This document shows positions 44,379 through 58,005 of a DNA stretch of 64,000 nucleotides, one piece after another. The notes under the pieces are model-generated. The model was given only the letters and a program-made list of their open reading frames with translations, was not told where the DNA came from and made no database searches. The stretch's first letter is position 1, and each line of letters opens with the position of its first letter. The position numbers were made by a program, and so were the translations under genes. This DNA comes from Hemileia vastatrix (taxonomy: Eukaryota; Basidiomycota; Pucciniomycetes; Pucciniales; Zaghouaniaceae). Where the stretch lies: positions 20,232,501 to 20,296,500 of the forward strand of contig JASXTE010000015.1 of the NCBI GenBank assembly GCA_030280995.1. Reading direction: 5' to 3'.

Positions 44379-47300
44379 CTATGATTTTTTCTTTTTATAT
44401 TTCCTTAGTAGAGCAGGAAGTTTATATATCTCTTTCCCAGGAATCCAAGAATCATATTCAAAAAATTTATTTTGGAATCTCAATAAGTATTCAGTACCTT
44501 TTTCAGCAGTGACAATTCTGTCATTTAGAATATTATCAACATCTACTTTCTCAGTGATATCATTAGGGGTTCTCTTTGGTCTTCCCCTCCTTTTTGAAAA
44601 TAAATCACTATTGGATGTGTAAGGTTTCAAAAAAGATATCGGAAAAACAGAATGTTTCCTGTCATATGGAGAATTCAGGATAACTTCAACTGCATTATCA
44701 CCAACCATTCTTCTGACAACAAATGGACCTACAAATGGGTTTTTTAATTTGTTATTACCTTTTAAATGGAAGTGGACTGTAGAAATCAACACTTCATCAC
44801 CCTTTTTAAAAGTGTATTCTTTATGGGATTTGTCCCATCTCTTCTTCTCATATTCAAATGATTTTTAAATACATTTTTGAGCATGATTTCTGCAAAGTTG
44901 TTGCATTTGAAGAAAAGACTTTACACCAGGATGTATATCCAATTTAGGTATTTTGTTATTGAGAATTTGGGCAGGAGTATTTGGAAAATATCCAAGCCAG
45001 AGCTCAAAAGGCTTTCTTTGAGTAACAGAATGAACAGTGCTATTATAAGCAAATTTCAAACCAGGAAGTAAGGTGACCCAATCATGAGTGAAACAGTCAT
45101 TGTCTTTGTAATCAAGGCCAAAGGCGCAATACCTTCTTATCATGTCCTCTAAAGTCTGAATCATCCTTTCAGCTAATCCATAAGTTTGGGGGTGATGGGC
45201 AGTAGAAAGCTTCAGATCACAACCACAAAAATCCATGAGAGACATCCAAAATTCAGAAGTAAATTTATGGTCTCTGTCAGAAAATAAGGCCTTTGGGAAA
45301 CCAGCAGTATTAAACATATGAGACCACCAGAAGAATGCCAATTCTTTAGTGGAAACATCTTTTTGAGTAGGGATGAATTTACACATTTTTGTAAATCTCA
45401 CTATGCAATATAGGGGGTGGACTTGCTAGCAAGTCCTCATCCTGAACTCATACTGAACCCATACTGAACTCTACTTGAACACCCACCTAAAACTGTTCTG
45501 CTGAGTGGTGTTCATCCCTGATTGTATGGTTCCTTTATCAATAGCTCAATGTGTGTTCAATCTGTGGTGAGTTTGGGTACAAGGTTGCAGACTCGCTAGC
45601 AAGTCCGCCCCCCCATATTGTGTGGTGTCTGTCCACAATAGCCCAGAAAGAGTAATAACTGTCTTTTCCAGAAATGGGTAACCCTGTTACAAATTCCATG
45701 TTTATTATTTACCATTGTGTATCAGGAGATTCAATATGTTGCATCAATACAGCTGTTTTTCCAGTTAATATTTTTGATTTCTGGAAAGAATCACAGGATT
45801 CAACATATAATTTGTTGTCTTCAGGCATATTATCCCACAAAGCAGTGTCTTTATTATAATCATTGTTTTTCAAGATCAAAATTTCCTGCTAATATGTCAT
45901 CATGACAAATTTTCAAGATGATTTCTTTCAAAGAAGGAGGAATAACAATAACATTACTCAACTTTCTTCTATAAAAGAGATAGCTTTTGTCCATTGAAAA
46001 TGTACTCTTTTCCAAAGGATTTTGGTACTTTGGTGGAAGGGTTATAATTAATGCTTTTATTGAAGAATTCTTTGGATCATTTAATATAGTACACAGATTT
46101 CTCAAGTTAGTATCTTTATCATATGAATACAAAATAAGCTTTAATAGCTCTTCCTCCATATCAACCACATATATCCCATGAATGTGAACTATTTCATCCT
46201 TGGGATCATATGCAGGATTAGAGTCATCATTTAGCAAAGGTAACCTTGATAACATATCTACATTTGAGTGAACAATACCAGCCCTATGAATTATTGCCAT
46301 TCTTCCTCTGTATTCCTGAACTGCCAACTTCCATCTGAACATGTGTCTGTTAAATGTTTTTAAGTTTAAGAGGGATTTTACTGCACTGCAGTCAGTGACA
46401 AGTTCAAATTCCTGGTCATCCAGATAATAATGTAGTTTCTCCAAAGCCCACACACCTTCCAAACACTCAAGTTGAGTGGCACCATATTTTGATTCACTAT
46501 TTCTCAAGGTTATTAAAATATAACAAATTACTACTTTTGATACTTTGTCATTCATAACTTGTTTTTGGTGGAGAGCAGCAGCAAGGCCAATAAAACTGGC
46601 ATCAGTGTATAAAAAAATGGTTGAGAAAAGTCAGGAAAGGCAAGAATGGGTGCTGACATCAAACAATGTTTCATAGTGTCCAAAGCTCTTTGTCTTTCAC
46701 TGTTCCAGACAAAACAAACATCTTTCCTAGCTAATTGGGTGAGGAGTAATGCTATGACTTGATAATGGTTAATATATTGTCTATAGTATCCACACATTCC
46801 CCAAAAAAATAGGAGCTCTGTTACAGTAGTAGGAGCTGTTACCTGTTTTATGGCTTCCACTTTGTTCTGGTCAACACATATCTATATCCTGAGACAACAT
46901 GACCAACCACTTTCAAAGAATAAAGACCAAATTTACATTTTTTAAAAGAAAGTTTCATATTGATCTCATCCATTTTATGGAGCACTTTAAATAGGTGGTT
47001 TATATGATCTTCAAATCTCTTGGAGAATATGATGATATTATCAATGTAAACCATTAGCCATCCTTCAATTATTTCTTGATTGAATGTGCTATCCATAACT
47101 TTTTGAAAAACTAAAGGGGAACTCTTGGGGCCAAATGGCATTCTAATATACTTATAAATACCCATATGAGTAGCAATCATCAGAAAATTCTGTGAATTCT
47201 TCTCAACAGGTACCTGGTGATATCCCTTATTACCATCCAAAAAGCTGATATATTTAGAATCTTTTAAGGTAGCATGGATAGTGCTAATTCTGGATAAGGG

Positions 47301-50300
47301 ATATATATCATCTACAGAATAAGTATTTAATTCTCTATGATCACCACATAACCTGGCTTTATCTTTCTCATAAGAAATTAGGACAGGTGAGATAACACAA
47401 TGATTAGGTGTTTAAACTAACTTTTCAATAATATTCATTTTTAAAAGGGTAGAGATATTGTCTTCAATATCTTTTCTCTTTGTGGGGGAAGCTGGATAAG
47501 GCTTCTTCTTTAAAATAGGTGGTATTTCAGTTAATGGGCAAGATAAAGAAATCTTCATCTCTTCTTTTACCAATCCTAATTCATGTGACCCATGAGCAAA
47601 GGCCATAAGAAAAGATTTTATCAACTGAATGATGGAATCTTTTTCCTCACCAGAAAGTTGTTCTCCAAAAGAAGCTGTGTCAATTTCAGACAGGAAGGCA
47701 AGCATTTTTTTGTAGATATTCCTTTATATTTAACTACAGAGTGACATGTGCTCAATCCTGGTGTTAATAATTTTTTGGGAGAAGAAATTTTAAATTTTCT
47801 CTTCCCATTCACCCCCATTGTGAAGCATTGGTTTGAGGGATCAAGATTAATGCCATATTTGATTAATATATCATTTCCCAAAATGAACCAATTGCTTAAG
47901 TGATCATTTTTCATAACCAAAAAGTCACACATAGCTCTTAAAAAGCCATGGTTATATTTGAAAAATACTGCATCTTTGTATTTACCAATGGAGGACAAAA
48001 CAGAGCCATAACCTCTCCAATTTTCAGAAGTGACAGGAATAAATTTTTATTTATAATCCTGATCAACTGAAGCAATTGATTTTTTAGATACAACACTTCC
48101 TCCAGCCCCAGAATCCAAAACAACCTCAATGGTATTTCCATTAATCAAGACTGGTTCCCTGAGAGGGGTAATAATAATTGAGGTGTCCTCAAGATTTCTT
48201 ATGATTTTGGCATCTTTAACTGTGGAAATATCATTGTCATCAATGTCAATATTATTCAAATATCGAATATCTTCCTCCAGAATCAGGATTTCCTGGTTAG
48301 ACTCATAAGAAATGTTGCTGGTACAATCACTTGAAGTATCATCTAGTGAAATTGTGTCATCATTAGGCTCCTCTGTTTGTTCAACAAGGTTTTTTTTCTT
48401 ATCACAAAAATGGCCTTTCTGCCTAGTCTTTCTGCATTTAAAGTAAGTTTTTGTTGGTAGTTGGAGGGTTTCTCCACTGAAGGTCTTGGGAAGAACTTCC
48501 TAGATTCATACCTGTTATTTAAAATAACTTCATTACAAGTATTAATAAAGGAAGAAGGCTCCCTGGAGAATTCAGTTCTTGCAACAATTAAGTCTCTCAA
48601 AGACATTGGTAATTTACAAAAAATATTGTCCTTCCAGAGTTCATAATCCATCTTTGGATCCATTGCTCTCAAGATTTTTACTAGTTTCATCAGGAACTCA
48701 ATAGGTTTTTCTGTAGAGGATGAGCTATATCTAGACCCCTCATAGAGCTTTTGCTGGGCTTACCTATATTTTGAACCATCAAATTGTGCATTAATTAATT
48801 TTTTCCAATCCTCCCAAGAGTAATCATTATTATCCAAGAGGACAGATTCATACCACATGAGGGCAACATTGGAAAACAAAGAAACTAATTTAGACACAAT
48901 TTCTTCATCTGGCAATTTGTATGAATTCTTAAAATTATAAATCCTAAAGATGAATTGCTGCCGGTCAGAGGAAGAATCACCATCAAAGGTTGGATATTGG
49001 TCAAGTTTGGGCTGATTTTTCTGATTTGAGGTAATTTCTTTCTGGTTTACTTGTTTCTGTGTAAGAAGAAGTTGTGACTTCTCTAATTAATATGTAATCT
49101 CATTATTTAACACATTTGCAGATGAAAAGGGTGCATCATCACTCTTTGATGGAAACTCAGAACTATCTACAGGTTTATCTTGTACTAATTCTTCTCTAGA
49201 GGAGCTTGGCTCAGGTACATGTGGAGTAGCATGTGCAACAGTTTACTTCTCAGAAGTGACAGAGTATTTTTGGTCAAATAACAATGAATTCAATTTTTCT
49301 TCAATATTTGTTAACCTAGTTTTCACCCTTGGAATACTAGTTAATGTTTCATTGATGGTTGAAAAAGATAATTGATTCTTTTTTTTAAAGATGAATAATA
49401 GTCATTTAATTTTTTCAAATTTGATTTCTGACCTTCTAGCTCTTTGAAACAGATAGACATAGTCTCTTGCACTTTGGATAGATCATTCTTAATATTTCTC
49501 CACAAAGCAAATTTCTTTTTATAATTTACTTTGTACCTAAACAATTCATCATATACCCTATTCAACTCACCTTTCAATGCTTGTTAACCTTGCTCAGTTA
49601 ACAATCTATTAAATTTTTGGGTCAATTGTAAGTTATTAATTATTTGATTTTGTTTTGTGTGGTGTCTCTCAAATATTGATCATTAATAGTTGCTACATCA
49701 GGAGCATTTCTCAGGAGAGAGACAGAGTAATTTTCAAGAGTCTCATAAACTTCAGGACAAATTGATTCATCTGTAATAGCCATCTCTGGATTTACCATTG
49801 AAGTAGCAATTAAAAATAAAGGAGTATTTACATGACTAGAACATTGATTACTTTTTCTAGTAGAACCAGCTTCTCCTGGTCTCAAAGTGTTATCTATCAT
49901 CCCAGAGGTACCTGAAGGAACTGAATCCGTAACAAGAAAAGGAACTTGAGATTCAATGGAAGGCCTTACCATGGTTTTGGCCTTATTTAAATATGATTTT
50001 TTTTCTTTCTTCTGCCTCCTTGGTAAGGGTGAGGAGGGGTGGGATTGAAATGTTGGGGCCTGGAGGGTCCTGCTTGAGGAGCCTGTTGCATTCACTGAGC
50101 TTGAAGGGTGTTCCATTGGGTTTTCAGCCATTCCCATTTCCATTTTGACACTTCCACTTTTTATTTTTGTTGAGGAGCCAACTGTGGAAGGGGTTTTGCT
50201 ACCTTTGGATGTTTATTCTTCTCTTGAAGAAAAGTTTTCATGCTTTTTATTTTTTCTTATAGGGACTCTACCTTTTCCCTTATTTTGAGGTTCTCTGACT

Positions 50301-50587
50301 TCAACTCCTTGATGTGAGTTGACAGGTTGTTTACCTGTTTCTGAACTGGAATCTTTTTTATTTTGAAGCCTTTTGAAAGCTCTTCTAGGAGGGGTACCTG
50401 GGACTTGGAGTCCAGGGGTGGATGTTCCTTCCTGATTTCCATCTCCTGCATTTCTACATCCTGTTTAGTTTACTAATTGTTTAATTTAAGGAAATTTCAT
50501 ATTCAAAGGAGAGCTTACATAATTTAAATCATAATCAATAAGATCCAATTCCTCTTCATGGGTGGTAGAAAGATTTAATTCAGCCAT
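44379..50587 (-). pseudogene. Degenerate gag-pol of copy 2
   Basis: Homologous to 1091-7114 throughout but broken by many stops and frameshifts. ATG at 50587, preceded by a pyrimidine-rich CAG acceptor. Gag fragments run from 50587 to about 48300, protease (VVLDSGAGGSV) near 48100, RT with YIDN in place of YIDD (VYIDNIIIFS) near 47040, RNase H 46860-45860, integrase 45400-44865 and chromodomain at 44390-44560. A CACTA MITE splits the integrase at 45399-45627. The zinc knuckle is damaged. Confidence 0.88.
45399..45627. mobile_element. CACTA-type MITE, copy B (229 bp)
   Basis: Ends CACTATGCAATATAGGGGG and (complement) CACCACACAATATGGGGGG, flanked by TCT on both sides (45396-45398, 45628-45630). 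It lies in the copy 2 integrase region in inverse orientation to copies A and C. Confidence 0.83.
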
Positions 50588-51483
50588 TGTTTGTATAGCT
50601 AGAGCTGAGAGGAAGAAAAAATATTAATATTTTGTCAGTTATTATTCTTTTTTTGTTAAAAAAAATTAGAGATAAAATAAAAATATTTAAAGTTTATTAT
50701 CAATTACCAGGACTACTAATCAACTTAAATAATGAAAATATATCAATTATCAGGATCAAAAATCACCTAAAGTAATTAATTAATAAAATTTTTAATCAAT
50801 TAATTTACTAAGATATTGATATTATTTATTACCAGGATTTTTTTAAAAAAGCAGCTGAAATAATAAAGTATTAATTATCAAGACCAAAAGTTCAACTGAA
50901 ATAATTAATACAATTTCTTAACCAAATAAATAATTTATATATTGTCATTTTTTAATTACCAGGAGTAAATGTCAACTGAAATAATTTATTAATATAATTT
51001 TTTTAATCAAATAATTAATTTATATATTTTTATTATTTTAATTACCAGGATTAATTGTCAACTGAAATAACAAAATAACATTTTAATTATCAGGACAATT
51101 TGTCAACTGAAATAATTAAATAATTAAATTTTTTCAAATTAAATAATATAAATTCTATTACTTCTAGGACTAAAAACAATGTTGCTCTATCCTGGTCAGC
51201 TAGGAAAAAAATATTATATACCTGACACCTCCCCCTGTAATTTGAGCAATTTAATTCTAACTACAGAGTGCTGAGGAAAAAGATATACATATATGATGAA
51301 ATATGCAGAGTGAGACCTACAAATAATAACTGCTATAGTCACTACAGAAAAATAGGAAAATTATGCTTATATAAACCTTAATTTGGGGCAAGGTTCAATT
51401 CCGAGTCGCCACAAAAAAGTTTAGTCATGTGACTTTTGATGTTCATTGTTTGTCGTTCATCCAAAAATTTCTATTGGTGTTGC
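50588..51483 (-). repeat. Leader and repeat array of copy 2
   Basis: Seven to eight units of the copy 1 array are recognisable on the minus strand (TTTCAGTTGACAnnnnTCCTGGTAATT) between 50700 and 51180. Upstream is the CAG-GGGGAGGTGTCAG-GTATAT unit (51221-51237) matching 335-355. The antisense tRNA-like motif is at 51392-51412. Conservation between two diverged copies argues for function. Confidence 0.7.
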
Positions 51484-51682
51484 AGTCAATGGTCCCACAG
51501 TTTCTGGCATCAAGATATCAATGGTTCAACCATGGTGATAGGTGCAAAAGTGACTCAAGATATCAGATAGTGTACCTATATTTCTCTTTATAAGAAGATT
51601 ACTCAATTAAAAGGTAAGTTATTGTATTATTATTACTTTATGAGCTTAGAATTACACAAAATGTAAATACTAAGGTAGTAAG

Positions 51683-53185
51683 TGTCAGCCTGTATATCCC
51701 CCGGACTGAGTAAAAAGTGCTTATAAGTTATGTTAAACACATGAACTATACATGGGAACAATAAATGATAGTACACAAACAGTATACATAAGTAACATTA
51801 TGATAATACACATAAAATTGCCATTATAACACCTTATATACACGCATATATCCACCTTTTATAAGTCTTATGTACTTAATATTAAGTTAGAATATGTTAG
51901 GGTAATCTTAAGAACCTTAAGTATAAGGCCACATAATTTTTAAGTACACTTAAAGCTGTTATATTCATTGTTTTACACAAAAAACAAGAAATGCGCTTTA
52001 TTTCACTTAAAAGTTGACTATATGCGCTATAAAATTGAGAATATCAAAATTGCGCTTTGACAGATCAATTGGGCTCATTTAGAACTATTTATTTGGCTAG
52101 TTAAATGCATAAAAATAACACTTTTCAAATTTGGTGTTTTTTATGCCAGAAATGGCTTCTGTGTACTGGCTACATACTGCCTGCTTTTTTCCCGTGTGAA
52201 TAGCTTCATTTTTAGCAAAGTTAGCTTTTTCACACTATAATTACCCCACATTCTACGCCCACTGTGGGGAAACACACTAAAATAGGCGACAGGCGCTTAT
52301 TTAGTGTCCTAGCTTAATTAATAATGCATTGACCTTGTTTATATGCACTAATTTCATTAATAACCTCACTCTTGGCACTTTATTTCATAACCACGCTTAA
52401 ATTCGCCTAATTTTAGTCAAGGATTTACCCATGCAAGCGCCTGCCAAGGACTGCATGTAGTTACCCCACATCTCACGCTCTTTTTTAAGTTTTTGGGTGG
52501 TTTCTCAGTCAATTTTGGTTATTTTTGAATGGGAATTTCACGTAGTATAATGTCAGGATTAGCCGCTCCATTTCTACTGTAGATCCCCCTTATTATTAAG
52601 CTATAATTAACCTTAAAAAGTCTCCTTTAACCTTGTTATAATATTGTTTTCCATGCATATTCTCTCTTTTTGTCTTTTCTTTAATTTTGATGGATCTCCC
52701 TTATTATTACAGTATTTTGGCGGTTGTTACTTGTCTAATTATGTCATGGGTCACTAGGGATGTTGATGGGCAAGTCTATTAGTTGTGTTGAGGCGTAATT
52801 AACTGTGTATTTGATGGTATATCAAGGGATTTATTGGGGAACTCAGTGTGTATAAAAGGAGGAGGTTTTTGGGTCTTGTTTCTACATTCTTTATCACTAC
52901 AATTTAACCAATATAACCAAATCAATTACAATACATATCAATTAGTACTTTTATAAGACTTTTGAATAGTATCTGAATTTATATAATCTATTTTTCTACC
53001 AACTATAAAGATTGTAAGCCATATATAAGAATAGTGAGAATTATATTACTGAGACCTTTTATATTTGATTATATTTTACAACTTAGTGGATTAAAACTAC
53101 AGTATTCATATAGGACCATTAAAATCTTCTAGACAACTGACTATTCAAGCTAGTTCACGTCCTTGTACTTGACCTTATCCTGACA
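51683..53185 (+). mobile_element. Solo LTR of a fourth family (1503 bp)
   Basis: Starts TGTCAGCCTG and ends TTATCCTGACA, with perfect 5-bp duplications GTAAG (51678-51682 and 53186-53190). TATAAAAGG at 52851 gives plus orientation. It is long, non-coding and unlike the other LTRs here; repeated GCGCT or GCGCTT motifs are scattered in its first half. No internal region remains. Confidence 0.85.
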
Positions 53186-53301
53186 GTAAGAGTAGTAATA
53201 GATTGGTTGGATTGTATATAATATAATAAAAACAAGAAATAATTGGAATGAAAGAAAACAGCCAGATTGAGAGGCCTTATATAGGCAAACAGGAGAGAAA
53301 C

Positions 53302-54100
53302 TGTCAATGGGTCTTTCAAGTCTAGAAGGTTTTCCAGGGAGGTCCAAGGGCGGCAACGATGGTTTTAAAGGATTTCAAACTTAGTACATATTCTCTTATC
53401 TTTTAAAGATTAATTACTCAAATAAAAAGAGGTAAAGAGGTGGAGTACTATTATTTTTAAAGGTTTAGAATTATGGATAATGTAAATACTAAAACAATAA
53501 TTGATAATAATAAACAGATTTGGTATGTAGTTATAATAAAGTGAGTAAGTAAGGAATGCTTTGAAAGGTACAAAAATTGAGGGCCTTTTATAGGCAAAAT
53601 TGAGGGAAATAAAGACATGGAATTTACACCATCTATTACAAGGATGTGAGAAAGAAGCTGAATAAGTAGGAGTATATATATGACATTAAAATAAAAGATA
53701 AATTAATTGGTACGTCAACAAGGCATCATTTTTATTGGTAATAAAGTATGAGTTCCCTTGGACTGTCACAATTAATACAACACATTTGAGTTAATTATAT
53801 TGATTTCACAGAAACCCAAATCTCTCAATTAAGTAATATAATAATTTTAAGGTTTTTTTATTATATTTTTATTATTAATCTTTATTCCCAATCAACTGCA
53901 TTATTGAGCATGGTGTTAGGGAGTAAAAATGTATGGGACATTTACTTACATTAATTATTTACACTACTTAATATACTTAGCTAGTTAGTTGCAAGTAATA
54001 CATAAGTAAATAATAAATTATTAGTAAGAAAAAAGGCATGGCTTCATCTCAGTAAAATAATTAATTATTTTACCAGGTAAGTCTAGTAGCCTGGCTGACA
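53302..54100 (-). mobile_element. Solo LTR of the copy 1 family inside the copy 2 LTR (799 bp)
   Basis: Starts TGTCAATGGG and ends GGCTGACA, with perfect GAAAC duplications (53297-53301 and 54101-54105). Diverged from 7150-7972 but with the same promoter block (GGGCCTTTTATAGGC near 53581). A relative landed inside an LTR of its own kind. Confidence 0.87.
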
Positions 54101-54550
54101 GAAACTATGGAACCACAATTCTATATACATGAGTATAGGAGAAAAAACAATTTCACTGATAGAAATTTCCAATAATTAAATTTGTTCTATAAAGAATGTA
54201 GTCATATACAATATTTATCTTTATATGTTAATTTTAATTATAAATTAATTTATTTTATTATAAGTTTCTGTAAATGTCAAAGTAAAATAAAAAATATTTG
54301 ATTTTAATATGTAGTATTGTTATAGTTTAGTTTACCTTTCAGCTATCATGAGGATGCTTTCAAGGAATAAAAAATGAGGGACATTGAATTTAAATAATTA
54401 ATTGATTATACTTATTTTAATTAGTTTAATTATTATTATTATAAGTAAATTACAAAGTAAGTATTATTAATAAAATAAGAAATAAAGGTGTGTCTCTATC
54501 CTAGTAAATAATTAATTATTTACTGGGTAAGTCTAGTAGCCTGGCTGACA

Positions 54551-54656
54551 ACCTACCTCAGACAAATTTACAATTCCAAAACACACACACACACACAAAA
54601 GTGTTAGGTATGCTATATGTTCAATGCACAAAATCTTCTTAGAATGACAGTTTAAG
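54551..54656. other. Short junction with (CA)n
   Basis: Unique-looking DNA with a small (CA)8 run at 54579-54595, between the retrotransposon end and the octamer array. Confidence 0.5.
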
Positions 54657-57600
54657 TAAAAAAAATAAAAAATTTAAAAATTTAAAAATTTAAAAATTTA
54701 AAAATTTAAAAATTTAAAAATTTAAAAAAATTTAAAAATTTAAAAAAATTTAAAAATTTAAAAATTTAAAAATTTAAAAATTTAAAAATTTAAAAATTTA
54801 AAAATTTAAAAATTTAAAAATTTAAAAATTTAAAAATTTAAAAATTTAAAAATTTAAAAATTTAAAAATTTAAAAATTTAAAAATTTAAAAATTTAAAAA
54901 TTTAAAAATTTAAAAAATTTAAAAATTTAAAAATTTAAAAATTTAAAAATTTAAAAATTTAAAAATTTAAAAATTTAAAAATTTAAAAATTTAAAAATTT
55001 AAAAATTTAAAAAATTTAAAAATTTAAAAATTTAAACATTTAAAAATTTAAAAATTTAAAAATTTAAAAATTTAAAAATTTAAAAATTTAAAAATTTAAA
55101 AATTTAAAAATTTAAAAAATTTAAAAATTTAAAAAAATTTAAAAATTTAAAAATTTAAAAATTTAAAAAAAAATTAAAAAATTTAAAAATTTAAAAATTT
55201 AAAAATTTAAAAATTTAAAAATTTAAAAATTTAAAAATTTAAAAATTTAAAAATTTAAAAATTTAAAAATTTAAAAAATTTAAAACTAAAAAAATTTAAA
55301 AATTTAAAAATTTAAAAATTTAAAAAAAAATTAAAAAATTTAAAAATTTAAAAATTTAAAAATTTAAAAATTTAAAAATTTAAAAATTTAAAAATTTAAA
55401 AATTTAAAAATTTAAAAATTTAAAAATTTAAAAATTTAAAAATTTAAAAATTTAAAAATTTAAAAAATTTAAAAATTTAAAAATTTAAAAAAATTTAAAA
55501 ATTTAAAAATTTAAAAATTTAAAAATTTAAAAATTTAAAAATTTAAAAATTTAAAAATTTAAAAATTTAAAAATTTAAAAATTTAAAATTTTAAAAATTT
55601 AAAAATTTAAAAATTTAAAAATTTAAAAATTTAAAAATTTAAAAATTTAAAAATTTAAAAAAATTTAAAAATTTAAAAATTTAAAAATTTAAAAATTTAA
55701 AAATTTAAAAATTTAAAAATTTAAAAATTTAAAAATTTAAAAATTTAAAAATTTAAAAATTTAAAAATTTAAAAATTTAAAAATTTAAAAATTTAAAAAT
55801 TTAAAAATTTAAAAATTTAAAAATTTAAAAATTTAAAAATTTAAAAATTTAAAAATTTAAAAATTTAAAAATTTAAAAATTTAAAAATTTAAAAATTTAA
55901 AAATTTAAAAATTTAAAAATTTAAAAATTTAAAAATTTAAAAATTTAAAAAAATTTAAAAATTTAAAAAAATTTAAAAATTTAAAAATTTAAAAATTTAA
56001 AAATTTAAAAATTTAAAAATTTAAAAATTTAAAAATTTAAAAATTTAAAAATTTAAAAAAAATTTAAAAAAAATTTAAAAATTTAAAAATTTAAAAATTT
56101 AAAAATTTAAAAAAAAATTAAAACAATTTTAAACATTTAAAAATTTAAATATTTCAAAATTTAAAAATTTAAAAATTTAAAAATTTAAAAATTTAAAAAA
56201 TTTAAAAAATTTAAAAAATTTAAAATATTTAAAAATTTAAAAATTTAAAAATTTAAAAATTTAAAAATTTAAAAATTTAAAAATTTAAAAAAAGTTAAAA
56301 ATTTAAAAATTTAAAAATTTAAAAATTTAAAAATTTAAAAATTTAAAAATTTAAAAATTTAAAAATTTAAAAATTTAAAAATTTAAAAATTTAAAAATTT
56401 AAAAAATTTAAAAATTTAAAAATTTAAAAATTTAAAAATTTAAAAATTTAAAAATTTAAAAATTTAAAAATTTAAAAATTTAAAAATTTAAAAATTTAAA
56501 AATTTAAAAATTTAAAAATTAAAAAATTAAAAAATCAAAAAATTTAAAAATTTAAAAATTTAAAAATTTAAAAATTTAAAAATTTAAAAATTTAAAAATT
56601 TAAAAATTTAAACATTTAAACATTTAAAAATTTAAAAATTTAAAAATTTAAAAATTTAAAAATTTAAAAATTTAAAAATTTAAAAATTTAAAAATTTAAA
56701 AATTTAAAAATTTAAAAATTTAAAAATTTAAAAATTTAAAAATTTAAAAATTTAAAAATTTAAAAATTTAAAAATTTAAAAATTTAAAAATTTAAAAAAA
56801 ATTTAAAAATTTAAAAATTTAAAAATTTAAAAATTTAAAAATTTAAAAATTTAAAAATTTAAAAATTTAAAAATTTAAAAATTTAAAAATTTAAAAATTT
56901 AAAAATTTAAAAATTTAAAAATTTAAAAATTTAAAAATTTAAAAATTTAAAAATTTAAAAATTTAAAAATTTAAAAATTTAAAAATTTAAAAATTTAAAA
57001 ATTTAAAAATTTAAAAATTTAAAAATTTAAAAATTTAAAAATTTAAAAATTTAAAAATTTAAAAATTTAAAAATTTAAAAATTTAAAAATTTAAAAAATT
57101 TAAAAATTTAAAAATTTTAAAAAATTTTAAAATTTAAAAATTTAAAAATTTAAAAATTTAAAAATTTAAAAATTTAAAAATTTAAAAATTTAAAAATTTA
57201 AAAATTTAAAAATTTAAAAATTTAAAAATTTAAAAATTTAAAAATTTAAAAATTTAAAAATTTAAAAATTTAAAAATTTAAAAATTTAAAAATTTAAAAA
57301 TTTAAAAATTTAAAAATTTAAAAATTTAAAAATTTAAAAATTTAAAAATTTAAAAATTTAAAAATTTAAAAATTTAAAAATTTAAAAATTTAAAAATTTA
57401 AAAATTTAAAAATTTAAAAATTTAAAAATTTAAAAATTTAAAAATTTAAAAATTTAAAAATTTAAAAATTTAAAAATTTAAAAATTTAAAAATTTAAAAA
57501 TTTAAAAATTTAAAAATTTAAAAATTTATAAATTTATAAATTTATAAATTTAAAAATTTAAAAATTTAAAAATTTAAAAATTTAAAAATTTAAAAATTTA

Positions 57601-58005
57601 AAAATTTAAAAATTTAAAAATTTAAAAATTTAAAAATTTAAAAATTTAAAAATTTAAAAAATTTAAAAATTTAAAAATTTAAAAATTTAAAAATTTAAAA
57701 ATTTAAAAATTTAAAAATTTAAAAATTTAAAAATTTAAAAATTTAAAAATTTAAAAATTTAAAAATTTAAAAATTTAAAAATTTAAAAATTTAAAAATTT
57801 AAAAATTTAAAAAAATTTAAAAATTTAAAAATTTAAAAATTTAAAAATTTAAAAATTTAAAAATTTAAAAATTTAAAAATTTAAAAATTTAAAAATTTAA
57901 AAATTTAAAAATTTAAAAATTTAAAAATTTAAAAATTTAAAAATTTAAACATTTAAAAATTTAAAAAAATTTAAAAATTTAAAAATTTAAAAAAATTTAA
58001 AAATT
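54657..58005. repeat. Giant AAAAATTT octamer satellite (about 3.35 kb)
   Basis: Over 400 head-to-tail copies of AAAAATTT. Variants are mostly one to three extra A, rare C (AAACATTT near 55034, 56608 and 57947) and one cluster of AAATTTATAA near 57525. Both strands are devoid of coding capacity. The 8-bp A/T period gives A-tracts out of phase with the helix turn, with very low duplex stability. The variants act as landmarks, so it is not a simple assembly collapse. Confidence 0.95.

Larger units (their letters stand above)
42523..54550 (-). mobile_element. Ty3/gypsy chromodomain element, copy 2, degenerate and loaded with insertions
   Basis: Minus-strand relative of copy 1. The 3' LTR is 42523-44344 and the 5' LTR about 51484-54550, with gag-pol between. 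Nested guests: CACTA MITEs at 42719-43794 and 45399-45627, and solo LTRs at 42946-43755, 51683-53185 and 53302-54100. Without guests the element would be about 8.3 kb. Flanking 5-mers (CTTTC left, ACCTA right) do not match, so the outer ends may have recombined or decayed. Confidence 0.87.
51484..54550 (-). repeat. 5' LTR of copy 2, split by two solo LTRs
   Basis: LTR pieces at about 51484-51682, 53186-53301 and 54101-54550 align in order with the other LTRs of the family. The last ends GTCTAGTAGCCTGGCTGACA, the complement of the family LTR start. The inner edge at about 51484 is approximate because the sequence there is divergent. Confidence 0.78.

Noticed and set aside
54657..58005. Centromere or telomere repeat
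   Set aside because: Only one array next to ordinary genes, with an 8-bp unit unlike fungal telomeres; nothing supports centromere function.
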